Below are positions 20,719 to 30,006 of a stretch of DNA of 64,000 nucleotides, in pieces. Position numbers and translations under genes: made by a program. The stretch lies in the NCBI GenBank assembly GCA_030530385.1, contig JAUMVB010000001.1, positions 98,577 to 162,576 on the forward strand, written 5' to 3'. The notes under the pieces are model-generated. The model saw nothing but the letters and a program-made list of their open reading frames with translations. It was not told the origin of the DNA and searched no databases. The stretch comes from a bacterium. Its GTDB lineage: Bacteria > Patescibacteriota > Saccharimonadia > Saccharimonadales > Saccharimonadaceae. The number at the start of each line of letters is the position of its first letter. The first letter of the stretch is position 1.

Positions 20719-20794
20719 TGGTGGCTCCTCCCAGACTTGAACTGGGGACACAAGGCTCTTCAGGCCTCTGCTCTACCAACTGAGCTAAAGAGCC
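20719..20794 (-). tRNA. tRNA-Phe (anticodon GAA)
   Basis: Acceptor GGCTCTT/AGGAGCC, D arm AGCTCAGTTGGTAGAGC, anticodon loop CTGAAGA, T loop GTTCAAG, and encoded CCA. Confidence 0.96.
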
Positions 20795-20873
20795 ACACAT
20801 TCAGATTATACACGAATATTCCAAAAATCGCAAGAACTTTGCCGAAAATCTAAAAAATGATATAATTTTCACA

Positions 20874-22121
20874 ATGAATATATTGCAAAGAATTCCGCTT
20901 GCCGAAAAAATGAGACCAAAAAAGCTTGATGAAGTTATTGGCCAATCTCACCTTATTGGTAAAAATGGAATTTTACGAAAAATAATCGAAAACAAAGAAC
21001 CTATTAGCTTAATCTTTTGGGGGCCAGCTGGAACTGGCAAAACTACCCTTTCAAGAATTTTAGCGAATGAAGTTAATGCAGATTTTATTGAAATTTCAGC
21101 CGTCACTAGTGGTAAAAAAGATATTGAAAAAGTTATCGAACATGCTCGCCAAAATTGGAACCTCGGAACGCGAACAATTCTTTTTGTTGATGAAATTCAC
21201 CGTTTCAATAAATCGCAGCAAGATGCTTTTTTGCCACATATTGAAAGTGGATTGATAAATTTGATTGGTGCGACAACCGAGAATCCAGGATTCGAAATTA
21301 TCACACCTCTACTTTCAAGAAGTCGAGTTCTGTCACTCAAGCCTTTAAATACTGAGGAAATTTCGAAAATCATTAAAAACGCTCTTAAAAAAGTTTCGCC
21401 AAAAATAAAAATAGAGCCAGAAGCACTCAAACTTCTCGCTAAAATAAGTAGTGGCGATGCTCGAAAAGCGCTCGGAAATCTCGAGCTAATTTTAAATTTT
21501 GAAAAAAATAACATTACACCAGAAGTTATTAAAAATTCAATCGAAAATTCAACCTCAATTTATGATAAAAATGGCGATTCCCATTATGACACAATCTCAG
21601 CTTTTATCAAAAGCATGCGAGCCAGCGACGTTGATGCCACTGGCTACTATCTAGCTAAGATGCTAAACGCCGGCGAGGATCCAAAATATATCGCCCGCCG
21701 AATGATTATTTTTGCAAGTGAGGATATTGGTCTAGCTGGAAATGGTGCTCTTAGTTTGGCGAATTCCGCTTTTGATGCGGTTGAAAAAATAGGAATGCCA
21801 GAGGCTAAGTACAATCTATTCCATGCTGCAATAGCTTTAGCAAAATCTAAAAAATCACGTGAAGCTACTGGAATTATGTTTCAATCTTATGACTTAGTAA
21901 AGAAAGCCCCAAACGCTCCTATTCCTTTACACTTAAGAAATTCTACTTCCAAAATCACCAAGGAACTAGGCTATAACAAGGGATATCAGTGGACGACAGG
22001 TTTCAAGCACCCAGAAGATAATCTACCCAAAGAGGTTCGTGAGCTTATATCTCTAGACAAACAGAATAAAAAAATCTTAGCCGGCGAATGGTCACCGGAG
22101 ATTGAAGAGCTGACCAAATGA
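20874..22121 (+). CDS. rarA: replication-associated recombination AAA+ ATPase RarA
   Basis: A 415-aa RarA/MgsA protein acting at stalled replication forks. LAEKMRPKKLDEVIGQSHLI opens the clamp-loader-like fold, Walker A is GPAGTGKT (about 50-57), Walker B is FVDEIHRF, sensor 1 lies in GATTENPGFE, and the C-terminal tetramerisation region holds GEDPKYIARRMIIFASEDIG. TATAAT ends 7 nt before ATG: leaderless. The stop overlaps the next ATG by 4 nt. Confidence 0.95.
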   Translation: MNILQRIPLAEKMRPKKLDEVIGQSHLIGKNGILRKIIENKEPISLIFWGPAGTGKTTLSRILANEVNADFIEISAVTSGKKDIEKVIEHARQNWNLGTRTILFVDEIHRFNKSQQDAFLPHIESGLINLIGATTENPGFEIITPLLSRSRVLSLKPLNTEEISKIIKNALKKVSPKIKIEPEALKLLAKISSGDARKALGNLELILNFEKNNITPEVIKNSIENSTSIYDKNGDSHYDTISAFIKSMRASDVDATGYYLAKMLNAGEDPKYIARRMIIFASEDIGLAGNGALSLANSAFDAVEKIGMPEAKYNLFHAAIALAKSKKSREATGIMFQSYDLVKKAPNAPIPLHLRNSTSKITKELGYNKGYQWTTGFKHPEDNLPKEVRELISLDKQNKKILAGEWSPEIEELTK

Positions 22122-22717
22122 CGCACAAAAGCAACAGATTAATATTGTTATTAATATTCACTTTTTACATAGTTATTCCATTTTTATTATTGATTAATCC
22201 ATTATTTTTTAAAAATAAATTCATAATTTTAGCTATCGGCGGAATTTTAATTTATATCATACTCCGATTATTAGGTTTCAACAACAGTTCCCTTGGTATC
22301 AAATCAGCAAAATCTATACAATCAATTCGAGATATTTCAATAGTAACATTTATTCTTATAATTATTGGAATTATTTTATTTAATTTTAGAATATCAAGAT
22401 TCCAGCCAAGCGAAACTCTGTCTTTTTACTTATTTTATATTTTTATATCTTCACCCATTCAAGAATTTCTTTATAGAGGAGCATTAACGAGTATTTTACA
22501 ACAAATAAATTTTCGAAAATCTTCAATCATATTAATTTCATCGATTTTATATAGCTTAGCACATTTAGGTTATAAAGATTTAATAACTTGCATATTAACA
22601 TTTCTAATTGGCCTATTGTGGCATCAAAAATATCTCAAAACCAAGAACCTCACTGGAGTAACCATAAGTCATGCAATCCTAGGAGTTATCACTATTTTTA
22701 TCGGGATTATAGATTAG
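22118..22717 (+). CDS. CPBP-family intramembrane metalloprotease
   Basis: A 199-aa protein with about six membrane helices and the CPBP/Abi motifs: QEFLYRG (Glu115-Arg119; the usual EExxxR here has Gln in place of the first Glu), then LAHLGY and ISHAILG with the histidines. Family members process CAAX-type proteins, bacteriocins or signalling factors; the substrate is unknown. It is translationally coupled to rarA and is about 1.7 kb from the 42-aa peptide gene. Confidence 0.85.
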   Translation: MTHKSNRLILLLIFTFYIVIPFLLLINPLFFKNKFIILAIGGILIYIILRLLGFNNSSLGIKSAKSIQSIRDISIVTFILIIIGIILFNFRISRFQPSETLSFYLFYIFISSPIQEFLYRGALTSILQQINFRKSSIILISSILYSLAHLGYKDLITCILTFLIGLLWHQKYLKTKNLTGVTISHAILGVITIFIGIID

Positions 22718-24165
22718 TTAGCTTCTGGTAAAATATTTTCAAGCCAGAGCTTCATTTCTTCAATAATAAATTCTTCTTGCGGGCTCAAATTCTGAGACAG
22801 TGAAATCTGTTGTAATTCTTCCATGAATTTAGGTAGCATTTTTTGAATATTTTGCGCACGATATTCTTCCCACGAAGCTTTTTCGCTAGCATTTAAGCTC
22901 TTCGGGAAACTACGTGCCTTATAATGAATCAATAAGTCATCAAGTCGCTCATCCGTAAAATCTGGATGAAAATCCGCCAATTCGCGCGCACTAGCATTTC
23001 GCACAGCCGAAACTTTTGGCTCGTCAGAGCTCGGCAAAAATCCGTCGTACAATTGAGCTTCAGGCCATTTTTTTTCACCATCAGCGGACTGATCAATAAA
23101 TTTATCATTTCGCTTTTCGAAAGCCGAACGAATATTTTCAACAAAATGTGGATTTTTTCGTAGAATATCTAAATTTCTCTGAATTTCGTCTAAATCAATC
23201 TTCAACCTTTGCTGATTCTCCTCAGTCAAAACACCCATTGGCGCAACTGCCGGACATCTATTATATTGCAAGACTTTGGCTGGTAGTGGCGTAAAATCTG
23301 CTTGCAAACGAGCTTCAAAATCTGCTGTAATATTTTCTAGAATTTGCTCTTCGCTCCAATCAATAAATTTTTCAGGAGAAAATCTCAAGTCCCAAACAAT
23401 TACATTTTTATTTTTAGCCGGCGCAATGGGAAATGCCACCGTGGTTTTTTCAAATTCAACTTTAAAGCGACCAGAAGTATAAACAAATGGCTTCGGATTC
23501 TCAAGATTAACTAGTTTTTGCACTTCATTCTTTGAACGAATTTTAAAGAGATAATTAAAAATCTGTGGCTGTTTTTCTTTCAAGAGTCGTGCAACATCTA
23601 TCAAACCATCAACATCACTCATTGCATCATGAGCATTTTCGTGCAAAATTCCATTCTCTTTAGTTAAAAGTTCTAGCTTATTAGCGGCAAATTTTTCACC
23701 AGTTTCTTCATTTATGACAAATGGCCAATTAATCCCTTCTGGTCGAAGCGCCCGAATCATTCGAACAACATCTAGTAAATCCCAACGCGAGCGGCCATCT
23801 TTCCACTGCCAATCATATGGCGGGTAGAAATTTCGCCACAAAAGATGCTGAATATGAACATCGTCAAATCGAACATTATTATATCCAACAATCACTGTAT
23901 CTGGTGTGAAATATTCTTCAACGAGCATTTTCGCAAATTCCGCCTCGGTATAACCTTCTTCAACCGTTTTTTGCGGACTAATTTTTGTCACCATCAACGC
24001 ACTTGGGCTTGGCAAAACATCATCGTTCAATCTAACTAAAATATTAACAGGCTCACTAATTCGATTAAGGTTTTCATCTGTTCGCTGCCCTGCAAATTGC
24101 ATAATTCGGTCGTTTTGCGGGCTAAATCCACTGGTCTCTAAATCATAAAAAAAGAAAGTCTTCAT
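22714..24165 (-). CDS. sbcB: exonuclease I (3'-5' ssDNA exonuclease)
   Basis: A 483-aa DEDDh exonuclease: YDLETSGF (Asp8, Glu10), GYNNVRFDD, and NAHDAMSDVDGLID with catalytic His and Asp. The SH3-like and helical C-terminal regions of ExoI are present (NRCPAVAPMGVL). It removes 3' single strands in recombination and mismatch repair. TAAAAT ends 6 nt before ATG, so leaderless. Its end overlaps the CPBP gene tail to tail by 4 nt. Confidence 0.94.
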   Translation of the reverse strand: MKTFFFYDLETSGFSPQNDRIMQFAGQRTDENLNRISEPVNILVRLNDDVLPSPSALMVTKISPQKTVEEGYTEAEFAKMLVEEYFTPDTVIVGYNNVRFDDVHIQHLLWRNFYPPYDWQWKDGRSRWDLLDVVRMIRALRPEGINWPFVINEETGEKFAANKLELLTKENGILHENAHDAMSDVDGLIDVARLLKEKQPQIFNYLFKIRSKNEVQKLVNLENPKPFVYTSGRFKVEFEKTTVAFPIAPAKNKNVIVWDLRFSPEKFIDWSEEQILENITADFEARLQADFTPLPAKVLQYNRCPAVAPMGVLTEENQQRLKIDLDEIQRNLDILRKNPHFVENIRSAFEKRNDKFIDQSADGEKKWPEAQLYDGFLPSSDEPKVSAVRNASARELADFHPDFTDERLDDLLIHYKARSFPKSLNASEKASWEEYRAQNIQKMLPKFMEELQQISLSQNLSPQEEFIIEEMKLWLENILPEAN

Positions 24166-24206
24166 GGTTATATTTTACTCTATCTCTCCATTTTTTTCAA
24201 TTTTTC

Positions 24207-24235
24207 TTTACTTTTCAGTGATTTTATCTTATAAT
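24207..24235 (+). promoter_or_regulatory. promoter for the 42-aa peptide gene
   Basis: TTTACT at 24207-24212, 17-nt spacer, TATAAT at 24230-24235. The short leader contains a TAGTCT/AGACTA hairpin with TTAT loop (24244-24259) just before the SD. Confidence 0.55.
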
Positions 24236-24281
24236 TGTATTATAGTCTTTATAGACTAAATAAAAACAAGGAGACAGAAAT

Positions 24282-24410
24282 ATGTCTTTAGCTCATTTCT
24301 TAGACCCCGATAATTACGGGGAACCTGGCAACTGTGAAGACGGTGGACCTTGGCATGGAGGCACCACAGACACAGACCCTGTAGACCCCGACACCTATGG
24401 TGTCGACTAA
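24282..24410 (+). CDS. 42-aa acidic peptide, candidate processed or secreted peptide precursor
   Basis: SD AAGGAG lies 8-9 nt before ATG. The 42-aa product starts MSLAHFLDPDNYGEPG and ends PVDPDTYGVD. It is acidic, Gly/Pro/Asp-rich, has one Cys and one Trp, and contains DPDxYG twice, matched by a 10-bp DNA repeat TAGACCCCGA. It has no signal peptide. Next gene: an M16 metallopeptidase, with a terminator-like hairpin in between. A short repeated peptide followed by a peptidase suggests a RiPP-like or peptide-signal unit, but no family is recognised. The gene is nearly all hairpins: CCCCG/CGGGG at 24305, GGTG-CCT/AGG-CACC at 24342, CGACACC/GGTGTCG at 24389. A structured ncRNA is therefore the main alternative. 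Confidence 0.6.
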   Translation: MSLAHFLDPDNYGEPGNCEDGGPWHGGTTDTDPVDPDTYGVD

Positions 24411-24416
24411 TAACGT

Positions 24417-24442
24417 GGCGCCACTTATGGCGTCTTTTGTTT
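24417..24442 (+). terminator. terminator or attenuator between peptide gene and M16 peptidase gene
   Basis: GGCGCCA and TGGCGTC (one G-U) close a CTTA loop, followed by TTTTGTTT. Partial read-through would give much peptide and little peptidase from one promoter. Confidence 0.7.
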
Positions 24443-24455
24443 AGGAAAGGATTTT

Positions 24456-25619
24456 ATGAAAGCAAAAAAAATGATTATTAATAATATGGAGCTGCTCTAT
24501 ATAAAAAACTCAAACCCCAATACTTTTCATCTGGAATTCAACTTTAACGCGGGATATAATCATTCGCAAAAAACACAAGTTCCACATATTTTGGAACATT
24601 TAATTGCTACTTTTCCAAAAGAAACTAACGAAAAACTCTTAAAATTTGGCGCCTATTCAAACGCCAACACTTTCTACGAACGAACAAGATTTTTTATCAC
24701 ATCACCAAAAGAATTTTCGAAAGAATGTTTTAACATTTTAATAAATTCAATCTCAAAAATACCCAATTCTCAAGAAGATTTTGAAAATCAAAAGAAAATC
24801 GTTGAAACTGAAATTACAAATAAATCCATAAGGCCATCGATTCAAATTTTCGAAAAGGCTTTAAAAGAAGTTTTTCCTGATATAAAAGACATAAAAGAGC
24901 ATCTTAGTGAATTGGAATCTATAAATCTTTTAGACATTCAGGAATTTTATCATAAAAATTATATTAAAAACAATCTTCGAATAATTATTTGTGCTGATTT
25001 TTCAGATACCGAACTTGAATATTTTATCAAAGAAATTAATAAAATAAATTTACCATCAGGGAAAGTACCAACTACAAACCTCCCTGCAATCAACCAAAAA
25101 TGCTTTTCAACCCATCATAATTCAAAAACTATTGATGAAATCTGTAAAATTTTTCATACAGATCAACCCTTAACCGAAAAAGAACGAGCTTCATTTTATA
25201 TTTTAATGTCGTATCTTTTTCGCCCAAAAATTGGCAAAGCTTTTTTGCGAGGGAGGGACGCAGGTATTTTATATGGAATCAATTTTGAGCCTCATCTTAA
25301 CACAATCCGAGATCATCCCTTTTTCGTGATTGGTTCAAAAATTAAATCAGAAAATAAGAATAATCTCAAAAAAATAATTAATGAGGAGTTTTTAAAAATC
25401 AAAAATAGTGAAATTAACGTTCAAACTTTCGAAATAATTAAACAAAATATCAAAAATAGCGAAAAAATAACTCGCGAATCAACCGAAAGAATCGTAAATT
25501 TTTATCGTGAAGATTTTTTTACTTATGGAAGAGTTAGAAATTATCAAGAATATTTAAAAATTCTTGATAAGATATCAACTAAAGATTTAACACGTATTGC
25601 GAAAAAATTTCATTTCTAG
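24456..25619 (+). CDS. M16-family zinc metallopeptidase
   Basis: A 387-aa protein with the inverted zinc motif HILEH (His44, Glu47, His48) and a downstream ligand region KIVETEI (Glu117 or Glu119), about 70 residues later as in active M16 enzymes. FGAYSNANTFYERTRFF matches the family's GxxxNAxTxxxxTxF segment. The second, non-catalytic half is divergent. M16B enzymes cleave short peptides and leader sequences (PqqF, mitochondrial processing peptidase). No signal peptide, so cytosolic. SD AGGAAAGG lies 5 nt before ATG. The 42-aa gene just upstream is the obvious candidate substrate (inference). Confidence 0.85.
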   Translation: MKAKKMIINNMELLYIKNSNPNTFHLEFNFNAGYNHSQKTQVPHILEHLIATFPKETNEKLLKFGAYSNANTFYERTRFFITSPKEFSKECFNILINSISKIPNSQEDFENQKKIVETEITNKSIRPSIQIFEKALKEVFPDIKDIKEHLSELESINLLDIQEFYHKNYIKNNLRIIICADFSDTELEYFIKEINKINLPSGKVPTTNLPAINQKCFSTHHNSKTIDEICKIFHTDQPLTEKERASFYILMSYLFRPKIGKAFLRGRDAGILYGINFEPHLNTIRDHPFFVIGSKIKSENKNNLKKIINEEFLKIKNSEINVQTFEIIKQNIKNSEKITRESTERIVNFYREDFFTYGRVRNYQEYLKILDKISTKDLTRIAKKFHF

Positions 25620-25656
25620 CAAAATGTGATTGCAAAGTATTACACTTTTTTATATT

Positions 25657-27036
<1,380 letters not shown>

Positions 27037-28194
27037 CTAATATATATAATACCAAGCTCGATTAATTGGCACATTGTCTTTATAACCAACTACACCCCAA
27101 CCAGCAATACCATTCATATCTGAAATGCGCATAGTTCCAGCTGATTCGTTCACTGATTCAACTATTCCGACATGGCCATATCCGCCACCATATTGGAAGA
27201 TAGATCCAGCCTTTGGAACACCTTGCACGACCGTAAATCCTGCAGCACGAGCAGCGGCAGCCCATGAGGTAGCATTACCCCAGTAACTACCAATATCAGG
27301 ACGACGATTATATACATACCAAGTACAGTATCCATAAGCGTAAGCATTACCAGCCTTAGCATTGAAATTTGAAGCAAGCGCAGAAGGTGAGGAGAATGTA
27401 GACCTTGGCGCAGAAGTCGTCTGATATCTTCTATTAACAACCGGCCTTACATAATCGGGACGCTCTTCTTCAGGTAAAACACCACCAGGAATCACTATTT
27501 CAGTTCCAGCTTTAGTGTCAGTCTCATTTTTAAGTCTATTATACGAAACTATACGCTCAACACTTGCTTGATATTTTGTAGCAATTCCGTCTATTTTTTC
27601 ATTTTCTTTAATTTTATATATAATCCCGTCTACCGGCAGAATTCTAAGCTCTTTACCTGCTTCAACATTATCACCTTTTAAATTATTAACCCATTTAATT
27701 GTCTGAGCCGTAATACCATATTTGTCAGCAATCGACTGAATCGACTGTTCGGACTCAACTTTGTAGGTTACAATCTCCCTCTTCTCAGCGGAGACTTCTA
27801 ACACTTTCGGTTTTTCAACTGGACCAGATGTATCAGAAATTTTTGAGTCGCTCAGAATAGAAAGCGATATTGATGAATTGACAGTGCTTGGAGCTACGGC
27901 AAGATTTGCATTTTCAGCTAGACTAGCAACAACCTTAGACTCAGTAACTTCATCCACTGTTGACGTTTTTATACTATTAGTTCCTCCAGCAGTATTATCC
28001 AATACCCTGTCAGACTGTTTAGCTAGAAAACTGTCATTTTTCTTTTGTTCTGAGATTTTGCCACCATATATAGCAGTAGCTATAATAACAGCAAATACAG
28101 AAAGGTAAATTAAATTTTTCTTACTCAAAAGTTTTTTAAACCGATTATCTTTCATCGAGCGATGACTAATAATCTCAATTTTAGGTGAATCCAC
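27037..28194 (-). CDS. LysM-CHAP cell-wall hydrolase
   Basis: A 385-aa exported protein: basic start, signal-anchor helix (about 26-45), low-complexity linker, two LysM domains (about 146-195 and 197-245, each starting with YK and holding IADKYG or IATKYQ), a Ser/Arg linker, and a C-terminal CHAP domain (about 285-385) with YGYCTWYVYNRRP (catalytic Cys), GYGHVGIVESV (catalytic His) and an Asn nearby. It cleaves peptidoglycan peptides or the amide bond. The start is uncertain: GTG at 28194 follows AAAAAAGG closely, while ATG at 28155 lacks an SD. A 200-nt structured leader precedes it. Confidence 0.9.
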   Translation of the reverse strand: MDSPKIEIISHRSMKDNRFKKLLSKKNLIYLSVFAVIIATAIYGGKISEQKKNDSFLAKQSDRVLDNTAGGTNSIKTSTVDEVTESKVVASLAENANLAVAPSTVNSSISLSILSDSKISDTSGPVEKPKVLEVSAEKREIVTYKVESEQSIQSIADKYGITAQTIKWVNNLKGDNVEAGKELRILPVDGIIYKIKENEKIDGIATKYQASVERIVSYNRLKNETDTKAGTEIVIPGGVLPEEERPDYVRPVVNRRYQTTSAPRSTFSSPSALASNFNAKAGNAYAYGYCTWYVYNRRPDIGSYWGNATSWAAAARAAGFTVVQGVPKAGSIFQYGGGYGHVGIVESVNESAGTMRISDMNGIAGWGVVGYKDNVPINRAWYYIY

Positions 28195-28394
28195 CTTTTT
28201 TTGATTACGAATAAAATTTCTCCCGCAGACGCATTACTGCGACGCACTACCTTAATCCTGTCCTTCTTTCGAAACGAGCACGGTGTCGACCTTTATTAGT
28301 TAATATTAGTGAAATCGTGCGCTCTTACGACAGTTTCTGGCAGGTGCCTTAATATAAAACGTTCCACAAAATATAACATTCTATATTAATTTAC
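28195..28394 (-). ncRNA. structured 5' leader RNA of the LysM-CHAP gene (candidate riboswitch)
   Basis: Between the promoter and the start lie about 200 nt with nested pairings. In + strand coordinates: GACAG 28329-28333 with CTGTC 28258-28262, enclosing CGTGCGCTC 28316-28324 with GAGCACG 28276-28282; AGGTGC 28342-28347 with GCACTACCT 28244-28252 enclosing that domain; and CGCAG/CTGCG at 28224 and 28237 on the gene side. Wall hydrolases are often controlled by c-di-AMP riboswitches, but I cannot find that consensus here. No known class recognised. Confidence 0.55.
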
Positions 28395-28400
28395 CTAACA

Positions 28401-28429
28401 ATTTTAACAAATAATTATACAAAAGTCAA
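28401..28429 (-). promoter_or_regulatory. promoter of the LysM-CHAP transcript
   Basis: On the minus strand TTGACT (28424-28429), 17-nt spacer, TAAAAT (28401-28406). Confidence 0.7.
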
Positions 28430-28447
28430 GTTTAGTGCTTATTTTGA

Positions 28448-29593
28448 TTAAATAATTTTACACTTTTTCTGGCAATATTTTTGAATATTTTTTTGGTGCT
28501 CAAGATCAGTCTTAGCGAAATAAGTTTTATCATCATCACCACTTAAAAAGAATAGAAAATTATGGCTAGCAGGAGTAGCTATAGCTTCCAAAGTAGAAAC
28601 TCCAGGGGTTGAAATTGGTGTTGGTGTTAACCCTTTATGGACACGTAGATTGTATGGACTATTTAGATTATAATCCCGCTCAACACCTAACTTGTCTGCA
28701 ATATATTGATATGTGACATCCGACCCAAGAGTCATTCCTGCCTTCATACGATTAAAGAATACACCTGAAACCATTTTTTTATCATCCAAATCATTCAGTG
28801 TCTCCTTTTGAACTATTGAAGCTAAAGTAATCCCTTCATACAAGCTCAAGCCTCGGGATTTATACTTCTCTTCAAGGTTCAATCTAACAACTTCCTGCTC
28901 GAAATCTGACAAAAAACGACGAATAATTTTTTCTACACTAGTATTTTTTGGGAAAGTGTGAGTTTCACCATATAAAAACCCTTCTAGATCTGTTTTTTTA
29001 GGCTTACCAGAGAATAATCTAGGAAAATCGGCCGAATAATCTTTGTCGAATGCCTGATTAATCTCATTCTCAGTATATCCAGCTGCTAATAAAGTTTTTT
29101 TAGCCATAGCTACCGTCCCACCAGGAACAAACATCACTGAAATATTCTTTTGGATCTCACCCTTATTAATTTTATCAATAATTTGGGGGATCGTCATTGA
29201 GCTTGATAAATCGTAAGATCCAGTTTTTAAATTAGTTTTTTGATGAAGTCGAGCATAAATTTCAAAAGAAATTTTTGATATTATTAAATCAGCTTTTTTC
29301 AATTTATCTGCTACCGACGAGACAGTATCACCTTTTTCAACTTTAAAAGTCACCATACTACCCGGTTTAGAAAAAATGATATCTTTTTTATAAGTAAAAA
29401 ATACCACTCCGCAAAACCCAATGATTAAAGCAACAAAGCCTGCAAAAAAACCAAAAAACCATTTTTTTCTTTTCTTTTCAGGCTTATCAGGCTCTTGTTT
29501 ATCAGTCTTCTCATTTACAACCCTAATATCATCAATATGATTAGCGTCAGGCAAAGATTCATCTTTTGAAACTTTTCTTATATCTGTATCCAT
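28448..29593 (-). CDS. mltG: endolytic murein transglycosylase MltG
   Basis: A 381-aa YceG-like protein: disordered charged N terminus (1-45), one membrane helix (about 46-70), a LysM-like subdomain (VEKGDTVSSVADKLKKADLI), and the lytic domain with SIVQKETLND (catalytic Glu about 264), MTLGSDVTYQY and VHKGLTPTPISTPG. It cuts nascent glycan strands and so sets their length. It overlaps the end of ruvX by one base, the widespread mltG-yqgF pairing. Confidence 0.94.
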   Translation of the reverse strand: MDTDIRKVSKDESLPDANHIDDIRVVNEKTDKQEPDKPEKKRKKWFFGFFAGFVALIIGFCGVVFFTYKKDIIFSKPGSMVTFKVEKGDTVSSVADKLKKADLIISKISFEIYARLHQKTNLKTGSYDLSSSMTIPQIIDKINKGEIQKNISVMFVPGGTVAMAKKTLLAAGYTENEINQAFDKDYSADFPRLFSGKPKKTDLEGFLYGETHTFPKNTSVEKIIRRFLSDFEQEVVRLNLEEKYKSRGLSLYEGITLASIVQKETLNDLDDKKMVSGVFFNRMKAGMTLGSDVTYQYIADKLGVERDYNLNSPYNLRVHKGLTPTPISTPGVSTLEAIATPASHNFLFFLSGDDDKTYFAKTDLEHQKNIQKYCQKKCKII

Positions 29594-30006
29594 TAAAAAT
29601 TCTCCTCCAAATAGTCTTGTAAAATAATTGTAGCAGCGTGCATATCTATTTCTCCTTTAGTATAGGGTTTTTTGTAGCTCTTTAAAAGATTTTCAGCCTG
29701 CACAGAGGTTAAACTCTCATCTTGAAAGACAATCTCATCGACTGAATATATGAAACTTTCAGCAAATTTTTTAGTATAAGCGCTTTGCGCTGTCTCCTCT
29801 CCACTTAAGTTTCTCGGCAAACCAATGACTAGTATATTAATATTTTCTTTAGCGATAATTTTATTAATTTCGTCAATCTCAGAGTCGGTTTCTTCGTCTG
29901 TCTCGATAGTAGTGAAAGGGATAGCAATCTTTATAGCAGAATCTGCGAGCGCAATACCAATCCTGCGAATACCGACATCAAGACACATTAAATTTTTTTT
30001 GGACAT
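29593..30006 (-). CDS. ruvX: YqgF/RuvX-family putative Holliday junction resolvase or pre-rRNA nuclease
   Basis: A 137-aa RNase H-fold protein: CLDVGIRRIGIA (Asp10), VIGLPRNLSGEE, FQDESLTSVQAE, and C-terminal DMHAATIILQDYL with the last acidic residue. YqgF proteins mature 16S rRNA 5' ends in some bacteria and are annotated as Holliday resolvases in others. Single-base overlaps on both sides show tight coupling with mltG and the anchored protein gene. Confidence 0.93.
   Translation of the reverse strand: MSKKNLMCLDVGIRRIGIALADSAIKIAIPFTTIETDEETDSEIDEINKIIAKENINILVIGLPRNLSGEETAQSAYTKKFAESFIYSVDEIVFQDESLTSVQAENLLKSYKKPYTKGEIDMHAATIILQDYLEENF

Noticed and set aside
28195-28394. c-di-AMP (ydaO-yuaA) riboswitch
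   Set aside because: Context fits, but the characteristic conserved blocks are not visible, so I report only an unassigned structured leader.
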